Below, piece by piece: positions 1 through 10,413 of a DNA stretch of 39,771 nt. The notes beneath the pieces are model-generated. The model was not told where the DNA came from and did not search any database. It saw only the letters and a program-made list of their open reading frames with translations. The stretch is taken from contig JAGFNK010000476.1 in assembly GCA_025769875.1 (NCBI GenBank), positions 1 through 39,771 on the forward strand, read 5' to 3'. The DNA is from Russula earlei. Lineage: Eukaryota > Basidiomycota > Agaricomycetes > Russulales > Russulaceae. The translations under genes and the position numbers were made by a program. Position 1 is the first letter of the stretch. Every line of letters begins with the position of its first letter.

Positions 1-62
1 AAAGACCCCTGTTTGATGATTTCCCCTTTCTGGGATTTTTGGAGAGGATGTCATGCACAATA
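1..62. other. Left flank of the pogo-type transposon
   Basis: Sixty-two bases before the first terminal inverted repeat. Positions 61-62 are the TA that matches the TA at 3199-3200 and form the left half of the transposon target duplication. No gene or motif is visible in the remainder. Confidence 0.5.
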
Positions 63-3000
63 CTAACCCTGCCATGTAGTTCAGATGGGTACCCTTGTTC
101 GGACACTTGAGATCTCTCCCTTGATTCAAGCTCAATCAGCATAAAACTTCTCATAGCACTTACTATACTGTATCTTAATGTATCCAATATATTTTTTTGC
201 TGAAAGCCTTTGTGGTTCGTTGAGATCAAAAAAATAGCAGTCGGTCACGCCTGCCGTCCAATGCCGCATCGGAGTTTCTATGGTTCCAAAATAGGTTAGA
301 TATGGATCTGGTGATCACGGCAAGCTATAGACATAAAAGGAAATGACCAATTACTTAATGACATCTTATCTATAGCAGCACACATACTGTACATGTTTAT
401 AGTAGCACAACGTGACACAACACGCTAGTGCACTAGCACAAATGGAGTTCGCATATCATGTCGCATCTCTGTTGACTGTTAAACCATGCCACCTGTGAGA
501 CAGAAAACAACACACCAGTGAGATAAGCATACAAATGACCCAAACTATGAAAACAACATTCAAGCAGCGATCCAAGGCATCAACACAGGGAGATATAAAT
601 CGTTTAGAGCTGCTGCAAGGGACACAGGAGTAAGTTGCACTGGAACATTCACATCACTTCTACTTAACAGGCAACCTAGATCCCACTCTCAACTCTGACA
701 GATCATGCTAAGGGCCGCCATGCAAGTTATGCTGAAGGAGCTGCCAAAAGGCAACTGCTTGATGCTCCACAAGAAGCAGCACTTATCCATTGGGTCAAGC
801 AACGAGCATCAATGGGTGCACCTTATACTGCAAAGGAGATCCAAGCAGAGGCTTCTGCAATCTTGGACAAGAATGTGTCAAAGAGATGGCACAGAAACCT
901 AGCCAAACGACATCCAGATCTGTGCTCTGCAAAGCCTGTACGACTTGATCCAAAACGCGCCAAGAACTTCAATAAAACAGTCATTGGCGACTACTTCAAG
1001 AAGCTAGAAGGGCTCCATGCAAGTTTCCCTGGTGGGATCCCCCCAGAACACATCTGGAATATGGATGAGAAGGGGATACAAATGGGAGGTGGTCAAAAAA
1101 AGAGTGGAAGGAAGTACTACTATCTCAAGAGCCAGCGGACTAAATATCGCCTCCAGAGCGATAATCTGGAGCTGGTTACAGTGATTGAATGTGTTTCAGC
1201 TGCTGGAGAGGTGGTTCCACCATCGTTCTGTCTCCAAGATGGCTGCATGCCTGACATGAGACACAATCTTCAGGATGATGAGTGGGGCAGGTATGTGCCT
1301 TATCAGTTGGTCATGTGTATTAGTTTCTGATGATCAATCAAGTCTCTATGTGTCCAAATCAGGATGGACTGATGCCTTCAATTGCGAAAATTGGATCCAC
1401 CAGGTCTTTATCCCATATGCAAAGGCACATCAAGTGGACAATACAAAGCCCATTGTCCTCACAATGGATGGACATCATACACATGAAATGCCCCAAATAA
1501 AGCAGATGATCTACGAACATCTTGACCAGGAAAACATTGAAATAATCATATTCTGCTTTCCTGCCAAGACCACACATAAATGCCAGCCATTAGATGTGAA
1601 GATCTTTGCATCTGTTGATCGCAAATGGCAGGACACTTGTGCTGATTATGCCAGGCGTGGAATTCCGATCAATCGGTTTACAGTGATTCCTGCATATATC
1701 CATGGTACTAGGGGTGCCTTCACCAAAGATCTCATCGCTTCAGCATTCAGAGCAACTGGCCTCTACCCTGTCAACCATGCAGTCTTCACTGAGGAAGATT
1801 TCGCTCCGAGTCACGCCTCATCCACAATCTCACATGTACCCACATCATTCCCATCCAAATTCCCCTCATCCGACCCAATAGATCCCTCAGATAATGATTG
1901 GTGCCCAAGATCAGACTCAGATTACTCTGATCCTGGTGACAGTGACCAAGATTTGAACGCATCGGATCCAGATCTTGTGGAATCAGCTGATGATCCTCCA
2001 CAATCTGATCTGCCAGTTGAAGCGACAGGTGTGGAGCCTAGAGATGCTGCTTCTGGATTCATGATCGCCTTAGCCAATCTGGAGTCAGAAGCACATCATA
2101 TAACACGCTCTACAACAGCTGATCTTGCGATCAAAGCACTGATAACTCCAAAAATCATCTCATTCGATGAAGATAGATCACTATCTCACAAGGATCTCTT
2201 AACAAAACTAAGGCTGGTCCAGACACAGCTCCTCAACACCCAGCAAGCCCTTGGTCATACCATCTCCCAGCTTAGTGCAGCAAATGCACACTGCACCTCA
2301 ATCAACCAAGAGCTGCAGTTTGTCAGGGTGCAGCTGGACAATGTACAGAAAAGGAAGCAGTGTGGGTCGACAAAGATCAAGGCATGCTTTGTAACATCAA
2401 GAGGACTCTGTGCCAAATTTGAGAAGGAGGATGCTGAGAGAGCTGAACATGAACACATTGCTGCTGAGAAGCACCAGAAACAAGAGGCTGAGCAGGCACA
2501 ACATGAACTTCAAGTTGTGCATGATGCTTCAAATCAATCATTCAAAGGATGGCTGGCTTCTTATAAGAAGGACGATCTCCGAGCACTTGCCCTTGCTCTC
2601 AGGCTGTCAGATAAAGGTACAAATGCAGAAATACTATCTCACATCAAGGGTCACTTTGATCAACACCCAGATCTTCAGATCAATCCACAGTTTTCTGGGT
2701 TATTCACTCAATCATCACATCACACCACTCACGACACAAGCATCACTAAGGCACCATCAGACAAAGAATCTTGTGTGGAACCCTCCCCAACTCATTTACA
2801 ACCTGCTGATGCAAATACAGCCTCAATTTCATATGGCGTTCGGCTCAATTACGCCCATCAGTACCCCACATATGTGTCTTATCAACCCGGGCCGCATCTT
2901 CCCGGGCCACATCTTCCTGGGCCAGTTCCAAATCTTGATTCTAATCAGTAGTCATTAAAACACTTCCTCATAACTTTACAAAGTCACTCATTTTGATTGA

Positions 3001-3198
3001 TATCACACTTAAAGGCCATCTAATTGATATATCTATATCTAATGTATATACAATTGGTACAACTGAGTAGCGTGCATTTCACGCATTTAGCAATTGCCAA
3101 GCGGGGTTACATCTTGGCTTGGCGGAGTTGCAAACAAGCCCGTGACATGTGTGACTGTCTGAACAAGGGTGCCCATCCGAACTACATGGCAGGGTTAG
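63..3198 (+). mobile_element. pogo/Fot1-type DNA transposon, about 3.1 kb
   Basis: The ends are inverted repeats of about 45 bp that differ at only a few positions. The left end starts CTAACCCTGCCATGTAGTTC at 63; the same 20 bases appear reverse-complemented at 3179-3198. A TA dinucleotide flanks both ends (61-62 and 3199-3200), as expected for the Tc1/mariner superfamily. The element carries one split transposase gene on the plus strand. The near-identity of the two ends suggests a fairly recent insertion. Another small TA-flanked element starts only 5 bp past its right end. Confidence 0.88.
541..2951 (+). CDS. pogo-family DDE transposase (spliced, damaged N-terminus)
   Basis: Transposase that would cut and rejoin the flanking inverted repeats in the nucleus. 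The N-terminal part (about 541-800) resembles a Psq/CENP-B-type helix-turn-helix (YENNIQAAI, then a split RAAARDTG stretch). The DDE domain follows, with the three catalytic aspartates visible in NMDEKG (about 1060), TMDGHHTHE (about 1462) and QPLDVK (about 1588). The end of the domain reads ATGLYPVNHAVF (about 1755). A 52-bp intron fits 1291-1342 (donor GTATGT, acceptor TCAAG), and another fits about 613-687. After 1800 comes an acidic/Ser-rich region, a Gln/Glu-rich probable coiled coil (2200-2560), and a short PGPHL repeat near the stop. The helix-turn-helix frame has an upstream stop and no clean ATG; MPPVRQK at 486 is in another frame. The N-terminus is therefore frameshifted, or my gene model is wrong there. 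Confidence 0.8.
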
Positions 3199-3203
3199 TA
3201 TTA

Positions 3204-3775
3204 GACCCCTTTTACCAACCAAGAATTCTTGAATCTTGAACTTGAACTTGGATTTCAGGATTTTCCGGGAGTGACAGGTGTGACAGGTGTGATGTAAGTG
3301 ACATAATAAACTAATATTCTATTTCAAATATGAGTTATTTTTTGGTGTGATTTGCTGGGTTTACATGTGATATGTAAAATATTTTTTCTAATCCTTATTT
3401 CCACTCCTTCCAAGTGGGGTATTGCAAGCATGTCATTGAGGCAGAATATGTGTCACCAATGTGTGGGTGCACATCTTTGTGTACATTTTGTATGTGCAGC
3501 TCTGGTGAAAATGGGGCTGCAAGCACCCAGATGTTGAGCTTGAGTAGGACGAGTTTGATGCTGACACATCATGTGTAACCCCATATATGCGAATATGCAA
3601 ATGACAACATAAAATAATGCATATTAATTTATTATATACATCATATCATTGCATATTAATTTATTATATACATCATATCACTTACATCACTCCTGTCACT
3701 CCTGTCACTCCCGGAAAATCCCAAAATCCAAGTTCAAGTTCAAGATTCAAGAATTCTCAGTTGGTAAAAGGGGCC
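3204..3775. mobile_element. Non-coding inverted-repeat element (MITE), 572 bp
   Basis: The left end reads GACCCCTTTTACCAAC from 3204 and the right end GTTGGTAAAAGGGGCC to 3775. The two arms match inward for roughly 100 bp, with a shared run GAATTCTTGAATCTTGAAC. A TA flanks each end (3202-3203 and 3776-3777). Near the right arm a stretch of about 32 bp (GCATATTAATTTATTATAT and following) is repeated in tandem at about 3618-3680. No coding capacity is visible. The TA duplication points to mobilisation by a Tc1/mariner or pogo transposase, though its ends differ from those of the neighbouring pogo element. Confidence 0.8.
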
Positions 3776-4400
3776 TAAGAGATTGCCACAACAAATTAGC
3801 TGATCCTTGCTTGGATATATCACTAATACTGTATACCAAATTATAGATCAAAGAAATAAAGAAATTTCATTGTGCTTGCTTTGTGATCTTGCTGATATTA
3901 CAGGGGAAGGCTCAAAATTTGATTAAAACAGTTCTGGATAGAAGTATTTCTCAACACAATATCATAAAATGTTCAATATATCATCTATGCATATTATAAA
4001 AGCCTCATGTAAAATTATAGAGAATTCAGAGGAGCAGAGGAGAGATACAGACAAAAGGGTGAAACTGCATGACAGTGTGTACTCTGATGCCCATCTGGTT
4101 TCAAAGTCTGCCGCTCAGCTATGCGTTGAAAGCAGCAGACCGGTTGTATGAGTCAGCATGACAATCCATGATGAAAGTTTTGAAACTCCCAATTTTTGGA
4201 GTTGCACAATTGGCTTTCTTCCGACACAACCACCCATCCATCTTATACCAAGGTGATGCTTCAGGGGGCTAGTTCATATATTATCACATCAATTCCAAAA
4301 GACTGATCATAAAAATGTGTTGTTGATCCTTTTCTATTTGTGATTTAGTAAAAGTTTTGAAACTCCCCACTCATGATAGTGTATCCTTCGTCCCTTCCAC
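3776..4400. other. Gene-free spacer with a short direct repeat
   Basis: No gene recognised. The only structure I see is the run AAAGTTTTGAAACTCCC, present twice in direct orientation at about 4173 and 4353. The region is AT-rich and looks like old transposon debris. Confidence 0.4.
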
Positions 4401-4404
4401 ACAC

Positions 4405-4809
4405 GATGGGCAGGAAGGGATAAGTCAATTCTGCTTATAGTCAACTCAGTGGATAATAAAAGTAAAATATTTCAAGTGCTAAGTAGGCTCTGTTGTGGCC
4501 ACAAATTATATTACATAAGTGATGACTTTAGTTGAGCATGAAAAATGTGACAAAAAAGGTTAAATATGGACAGTCTACTCATCCCGGCACAACATTTGCC
4601 CTAGCCTAGCCTGGCTAAAAGTTGTGCCAGAATGAGTAGACTGTCCATATTTAACCTTTTTTGTCACATTTTTCATGCTCAACTAAAGTCATTACTTATG
4701 TAATATAATTTGTGGCCGCAACAGAGCCTACTTAGTACTTGAAATATTTTACTTTTATTGTCCACTGAGTTGACTATAAGCAGACTTGACTTATCCCTTC
4801 CTGCCCATC
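4405..4809. repeat. Near-perfect 189-bp inverted repeat (hairpin, 27-bp loop)
   Basis: Left arm 4405-4593 and right arm 4621-4809 are reverse complements with few mismatches, around the loop 4594-4620. The innermost pairing is CGGCACAAC against GTTGTGCC. The outer edge is GATGGGCAGGAAGGGATAAG against its complement. The arm sequence is the same as the terminal repeat of the outer element, so the hairpin is probably a fold-back MITE of that family or a head-to-head duplication of one end. Confidence 0.88.
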
Positions 4810-5222
4810 ATGACAATGCTGCTACACTGCAGGGTGCTTAAACACACATCAATTCATGCCTCCTGATTTGAAGCAAAAGCAGATGGACAATGCATATGAG
4901 GACCACATTCAAGCAGTGATCACAGAGTGGCAGGGGGGCTGGCAACCCAGGTTAAGTCCCACATAGGAGTGCACCCTGAGCTCCTTCATCACCTTCAGTT
5001 TGGTGGGCTTTTCATTCAAGGCAGATGTTTCATGGAGATTAATCAGTAGATACAATGTTTTTTGTTCGTGTCCCCCTCCCCGAATTACACATTTTTGACA
5101 TTTGATCTCAGCAATGTAAGGTTCAATCAGTGGTTCAAAAATTTCATTATGTTTCATGTTACTATTTGTGACTGTCTGACTAATGGGTAGCCTACAGTAG
5201 TTAAAAACTGTAGACAAAAAAC
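4810..5222 (+). pseudogene. Remnant of outer element with pogo-like transposase N-terminus
   Basis: An ATG at 4857 opens a short frame starting MPPDLKQKQ and containing AYEDHIQAVI. This resembles the YENNIQAAI segment at the start of the pogo transposase gene near 541. The frame stops after about 36 codons. The remainder to 5222 has no recognisable coding sequence. The stretch ends CTGTAGACAAAAAC, whose last five bases (AAAAC) are the Copia target duplication. Confidence 0.45.
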
Positions 5223-5477
5223 TGTTGGATGTGCAGCCGCTAAGTGCTGCATGAATGGACAATCCAGACCATATGTGTAAATAATTTGAATTTAGTTATT
5301 GTTTGTTCTCCCGCAGTCTTTTGCAAACAAGACTGAGCCCTTATTCCATAGGTTAGCATACTAACCTGAATATAGTCTTTTACACACAAGACTGAGCCCT
5401 TATTCCATAGGTTAGCATACTAACCTGAATATAGTCTTTTACACACAAGACTGAGCCCTTATTCCATAGCTCAAACA
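5223..5477 (+). repeat. Copia 5' LTR (255 bp, internal 59-bp tandem repeat)
   Basis: Starts TGTTGGATGTGCAGCC and ends GCTCAAACA. A 59-bp unit beginning GACTGAGCCC at 5331, 5390 and (partial) 5449 is duplicated. The 3' LTR has one unit, which accounts for most of the length difference (about 180 against 255 bp). CpG sites present in the 3' LTR are mostly TpG or CpA here. Confidence 0.88.
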
Positions 5478-5490
5478 GATTATGAGACCT
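5478..5490 (+). other. Probable Copia primer binding site (initiator tRNA-Met anticodon arm)
   Basis: The bases directly after the LTR are GATTATGAGACC. This is close to GGTTATGAGCCC, the complement of the anticodon stem-loop of eukaryotic initiator tRNA-Met. Copia-type elements are known to prime from an internal half-tRNA-iMet fragment rather than the tRNA 3' end. The two mismatches fit decay. This is my inference from the match and position. Confidence 0.5.
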
Positions 5491-5546
5491 GGCCATTCCT
5501 GACTTCATGAACCCCCAGCAGCTTCCAAATTGTGTAATGAAATGCC

Positions 5547-7270
5547 ATGAGCACCCCAACAGCAACCGCAAACATTGTGCCCTTGAGAGGCAGCCACACT
5601 CCCACTGTTGGAGCCACAGGAAAAACTTACATGGGTGGCCAACACAGTTATGACAGACCACTCTTCGAAGGTGGCACAGTCATGTACACGCAATGGAAAG
5701 CTAATATAGAGGCACTGTTCAAAACAAATGGCCTGATAGAAATCATAAATGGGACATACTCAAAACTGGACCCCAGCACTGACCTGCGCAGCTTCGGAGA
5801 CTGGGAGCAGAAAGATTGCGAAGCACATGCCCACATTTTATTGACATTAAACGGGCACACTCTCGACACTGCCCTAGGCATTGCTGGAGCCAAAGATACT
5901 GGGTCACTTTCTCCGAAACCAAACCCATGGCTCCTCAGATAATACGACTGCTATTCACCGCCCGAACCCTTGAAAAACTCAGATACCCCATTGACGAGAA
6001 AGTCCTCATATGGATGCTAATTCTCATGCTACTGGAAAACATGGCCAAACTCAAGGCCACTCTTCACTCGATGCCGCCCAGCCTGCTTACAGCCAAGCAC
6101 ATCACAGACTGCATCCTCCATGAGGAGCATCGGATCCAACCAACTGGTGATGCGGCTACAATTCACATTGCAAAGGTGACCCAAATGAGAAAGAGCAGGA
6201 AATGCAAAGCAAGAAAGGCACAACAACAAAGTGCACTCATTGCAAATGCAGGGGGCACAAGACACATGAATGCTGGAAAATTCATGGGAAACCACAGGAC
6301 AAAGCAACAGCAGCAGTAGCAGCAACAACTGGCATGGGCACACACAATGCAGCGACACCCATGCCTGCAGACCAGCCACCAGCCAGCGCTGCCATTGCAT
6401 ACGTCCCCACATTCGACAACAGCACTTCATTACTTCAGGCAATCAGAGATGAGCCAATCCATGTGTCCATGACCTGAGAGCAACTCCAAGCTGCCGATCT
6501 CAGAAACGGCTGGCTCCTCAACTCCAGAGCCTCAAGAATCATGACTCTCCACTCAAATTGGTTCACACATCTCACCCTGCTCGCATCGCCCATTCAAGTC
6601 GCCTTAGGCGAGGATAGCGCAATAACCGCCACCGGAACCAGACAAGTGCTAGTCCGGATGCATGCATGTGGTGTGTAGAGTACTGCGATACTCCACGACA
6701 TCCTGCATGTACTGGACCTCAATGGAAACCTCTTATCGGTCTCCCACCTTGCTCAATGTGGGGTGGAAGTGCACTTCCAGGGGCAGACTTGCAGGATATA
6801 CAATAAAGTAAACAAATTGATTTGTGAGGGAACATTACATGACAACTTGTACACCATGGCCATCCAAACGCCAACATTCGAGTTGGTGTGCACAGCAACA
6901 CCAGACCAACCTCTCATGGAAGGTGGCCACAAAATCGAAGCTGCCCTCACCACGCACACGGTGACACCTATCGCCTCTCCCGACACTTGGCACTGATCCA
7001 TCAGACACTCAGCTTCCGACCATACAACGTGGATGCTACAAAATGAAACGGTCAAAGGCATAGGAATTGTCAGAAAATCACCTACCTCTGAGACACTGGA
7101 ACCCTCCATCATGGGGTTGCAAACTCAGGGCAAGACCTTGAAGACACTGGCAATGTGTGCTGATATTGTGTTCGACCAGGTGTTCTCGGACACATGTGGG
7201 AAACTACCCACTAGTACACCCCAGCTCTCCAAACATTTCACTGTCAAGACACGTACTGCTGATCACTAAG
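5547..7270 (+). pseudogene. Copia gag, protease and pre-integrase remnant
   Basis: Gag begins at the ATG at 5547 (MSTPTATANI) and carries a typical gag core (YDRPLFEGGTVMYTQWK). After about 5930 the frame breaks and continues in others. A CCHC zinc knuckle (CTHCKCRGHKTHEC, about 6232-6273) ends gag. The protease remnant reads LLNSRASRIMT near 6515, where an active Copia protease has a DSGAS-type motif; the aspartate and glycine codons are both altered. The pre-integrase stretch (HDILHVLDLNGNLLSVSHL, about 6699-6755) follows. The frame then meets stops at about 6475, 6676 and 6994. Homology ends around 7270 in the integrase N-terminal part. No functional polyprotein can be made. Confidence 0.75.
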
Positions 7271-7274
7271 GACT

Positions 7275-8066
7275 CAGGAGCAGGTGGGCAGGGGTCGGAA
7301 CAGATGGTATGCGGCGTAAACGGCATTGAACAGGAGGACGAGCCAAACGACTAGAAGATACCAGATGGGGACTGGTATGTGTTGCAAGAGACAGAGGCGA
7401 AGAGTAGAGGCCAGTGCAGCAAGGGACTTTAAACAAGGCGGTCGTTGAAGAGTACCTTGAAGACGAGGGAAGGCTTTAGACTGAGCAGTCACAGGGGAGT
7501 ACCCAGGAAGTGGAGAGTATCACAAATGGACAGTCTGACGACTGCCATGCTTCATTGGGGCTTATATACAGTATACAGGGTCGATTACAAAGCACTGGGA
7601 CTATTCTAGATTCTTTGGTACCATCCAATAGGACTACAGAGGCATAAACTTGCTTGTGTCAACTTTCAGGCTTACTGAGCGCATTACTGATCATTGTGGA
7701 GCGATGACATCATTATTATATCACTGTGGAGCGCTTAGTGAGCCTATGAGGTCACTGTGGAGTCGCTCAGTCAGCCATGATGTCATTGGAGCCTTGACGT
7801 CAGATGATTTATGCAACAGTTTCTAAGAGTTTGTGCCGCTGTTTCGGGTCCATGGTGGCTGAGTGGCCATGTGGCTGCCACGCGATGATTACCCGATTAG
7901 GAAACTGGTGCCTGGTCGTGTTATAGTGCCTTTGCAATAGCAATATCTTGTACCGCAGGGGGAATAGCCCAGAAAATGGAAGGGAGTCGGTAATGTAAAG
8001 TGAGAGAGGTTTTTCTTGAGTAAAGTAGGACAATCTTCGGCCAGGACTTGGCCTTGGTTCGTAACA
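7275..8066 (-). repeat. LTR-like fragment of another retroelement (minus orientation)
   Basis: Read on the minus strand, the block starts TGTTACGAACCAAGG at 8066 and has LTR architecture without coding sequence. It contains a TATA-like CTGTATATAAGCCCC at about 7561-7575 and repeated short motifs (CTCCACAGTGA-type, 7690-7800) upstream of it. The far end near 7275 has no clear terminal CA, so it is probably truncated. The Copia frame is lost at its left edge, and the 13-bp minisatellite begins just right of it. The family is not recognised, and a target duplication was not found. Confidence 0.45.
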
Positions 8067-8129
8067 TTCACAACCAGGGCAGAAGATAAGCTGTGGAAGA
8101 AACATGCTGGCAGGCTGAAGCGCAAGCTG

Positions 8130-8599
8130 TGTCACCGACTGGGGGCGGTGTTGCTGACAAATCAGTTCATGTGTGAGACACTAAGTCTTTGTGAGTTTTG
8201 GGGATCTCAGAGACAATATTGCCAAGGCGAATATGTTCCGCGGAGAGGGGAATCAATGAATAAGTCTTCGCGTTGAGAAGACTTATGAGTAGAAGTGATT
8301 TCAGAAGGGTTGCTTGATGTCTTGCAAGCCTACAAGTTCCGAAGCGAGAAAACCAGTGATATTTCACAGGAGAACAAGCTTAGGGTTTGTTCTCATTGAA
8401 TGGCAGTCTTATATACATACAAAGTACTATATCAATAGTATTCATGAGGTAGAAGTGAGGCGATCGAACTAGAACACGCAGGAAACGTCTGGTATGTGTG
8501 AGGCTGTAGGAGAGTCATAAAACACATGGGAAACTTGAGACATGTCCGGGTAGGCTTATCCGGTTGCCGGTCTGGTCCAATTTACCGGTTCTTGTGACA
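8130..8599 (-). repeat. Gypsy 3' LTR (470 bp)
   Basis: Downstream LTR relative to the minus-strand genes. It lacks a stretch of about 25 bp present in the other LTR (around 15540-15565). It differs from the other LTR mainly where CpG there is TpG or CpA here. It contains the same TATA motif (TTATATA, 8409-8415) and the self-primer sequence (GAACAAGCTTA, 8372-8382). Confidence 0.9.
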
Positions 8600-8615
8600 T
8601 TACCCCCTTGTTAAG
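8600..8615 (-). other. Polypurine tract of the Gypsy element
   Basis: On the minus strand the bases abutting the 3' LTR read TTAACAAGGGGGTAA followed by TGTCACA. A G-run directly upstream of the 3' LTR is the expected plus-strand primer for reverse transcription. Confidence 0.65.
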
Positions 8616-8710
8616 GTCTAACATGTGTAGGGGTGAACGTTGGGGATGCAGCGATGAGTGTGGTAATGAAGTTGGTCTCGAGGGACTTGACATATTTTGT
8701 GTGGCTTGCA

Positions 8711-10358
8711 TCATTGATGTGGGGTCCTACAGAGGTCTGCTTTGTGTCCGTGGCGATTGCAGAGAACACAAGTGGTAATTTTGGGACAGTCGATGGTGTC
8801 ATGTCTGCTGTCGAGACACCAGGAGCATTTGTTAGAGATACGAGGGGAGAATTGATACCATGGGTCCGCAATTGCTTCTTTGGCATCCTTATGCTCTTGT
8901 TCAGTTAGTTGTGGCATGGACTGGAATAGGATTCTGGGTTCGAGTCAAGTTTTGGCATTAGCCCTAGCCAACTTGACCTCGCTGTCTCGAATCTCCCACA
9001 ACATGTCGTGGTAGCATCCTCTGGCCGTGACGAGTTGGTTGGCCATTTGTCATGCCCTTTTTATGGTGAATTGGTACCAAAGGACTTTGGCCTCGAGAGA
9101 CAGATCTCGTTCGAAGGTGAGGGCTTCGTTAACGGCCTTGGTATGTCTGAGTCCTTCTTGGAACAAGAAGGCATCTTTTGTAGTGAGGAGAGGACAAGGA
9201 TAGGGATCGGCACGAGCTCAAACCTGTTGAGATCTGCACTGCCCAGAGTCTCAGGTGTGTTGTGATATGATCACAACTTGGATGCATTGACGCGTCGGAT
9301 CACCCGGACCGGGCATCACTGGCTCAGCTCATATGCTGCAGCACGTGTTAGTTACACTGATAGAGTGATTTAGGACAATCGGTAGCTACTTACAACTGAT
9401 CCTCAGACTTACTTAGTGATCCGTGATGGTAGTTAACTGTACTGCATCTAGTGGCGGTCTCAGGTACTTAAGAACGCCACAAAGTACGTAGATCACTTCA
9501 GTTTTGTGTCAACCAAACAGAAGTGAGTATTTACACTATGATATCTTATCTCACAGTACTGACGACGCATTGTAGCTATTGTCTGATAGGTACATTATTT
9601 ACTTCAGTTTTGTGTCAACCAAACAGAACTATTGTCTGATAGATCTGCCTGCGATCTTATCATCTGCTGCTATCTAATCACACATACTGCGTCTATTTTC
9701 AACAGAACCAAGATTCGATGAGTAGGGCACCCAGGGCCATATGTAGCAGCAACTGATGGGAACCCATTGGTTAGGTTGGGCAAGATGAATCGTGGAGGAA
9801 TGGTATCATTTTTGTTTCCTGGGTCAGGGATCAAGACATCAAGTCCTAGAGTTCCTTCCATCCAGCCATCTCCTAGTTCTCGCAATTCAGCCATGGTGTC
9901 TGTTCCAGGAGCTACAGGTGTTATGTAGGCAGGGGGGGAGTGTCGTTATCTCGTGATGGTACTGGGGCAAAGTTTTCATTGAGGAGTATCAGATTATTTG
10001 GTTGTTGAGGGATAGGTGTGTCGAGTTGAGGAGGGATAGGGATGGGATCAGGAGAGGGGGAACGGACATGATAGGATGGGCTGCGGGTGATTGGAGAGTT
10101 AGTCCCTCTGGTGGGGGATTGATTGCCGAAAGCTTGCAGTATAGTGGGTAGGGTTTCTTCGTGCCAGAGTTCTTGGGCTTGTGCTATCGCTGCCGTGTGT
10201 CGTGCTGCGCATTGTACTAGGAGTTGAGTGTTGATAGTTGTGGCCATAGATGGAGACGGTTCTCTAGAGATCGGCAGAGGAACAAGGGTTGGAGTGTATG
10301 GAGGAGTGGGGACGAGGGTAATGGAGGAGGCGGTGGGTGAGTTGACATTGGAGGACAT
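8711..10358 (-). pseudogene. Third ORF of the Gypsy element: Pro/Ser-rich protein with two CCHC knuckles
   Basis: An ATG at 10358 starts MSSNVNSPTAS, 56 bases past the pol stop and in a different frame. The first part (to 9921) is Pro/Ser/Thr-rich with a conserved-looking stretch ARHTAAIAQAQELWHEE. A frame change leads to LDVLIPDPGNKND and IPPRFILPNLTNGFPS (about 9894-9715). A probable solo LTR then interrupts it. The frame resumes at about 9160 (ALTFERDLSLEAKVLWYQFT) and ends with two zinc knuckles, CSWCLDSRHDTIDC (8827-8786) and CVLCNRHGHKADLC (8770-8729). Two in-frame TGA codons in this last part sit where CGA would give arginine. Canonical chromoviruses have only gag and pol. I do not recognise this protein; nucleic-acid binding is a reasonable inference from the knuckles. 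Confidence 0.6.
9258..9704. repeat. Probable solo LTR inside the third ORF
   Basis: The block begins TGTTGTGATATGATCACAAC and ends TATTTTCAACA, so it has the inverted ends TGTTG...CAACA. It separates two coding parts of the third ORF. It carries an internal duplication: CTTCAGTTTTGTGTCAACC at about 9497 and 9602, and ATTGTCTGATAG at about 9579 and 9631. I could not find a matching 5-bp target duplication, so the exact boundaries are uncertain. Confidence 0.5.
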
Positions 10359-10413
10359 GTTGGAATGGAAAGGAAAGAGTGGTGGGGAGTGTTGGTTGGG
10401 AATAGTGACCTTT

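Noticed and set aside
1..60. Left flank as another copy of the 3204-3775 MITE end
   Set aside because: Only GACCCCT and a few scattered matches are shared; too weak to support homology.
4594..4620. Hairpin as a transcription terminator
   Set aside because: Arms of 189 bp are far too long for a terminator, and they match the ends of a transposable element.
5331..5470. Three 59-bp units as a stand-alone satellite
   Set aside because: They lie within the Copia 5' LTR and one unit is present in the 3' LTR, so this is an internal LTR duplication.
7809..8276. Open frames on both strands near the left Gypsy LTR
   Set aside because: They lie inside LTR-type non-coding sequence and cross the element boundary at 8130.
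8633..9265. Plus-strand frames in the Gypsy 3' region
   Set aside because: Shadow frames opposite the minus-strand third ORF, whose zinc knuckles and frame continuity support the minus strand.
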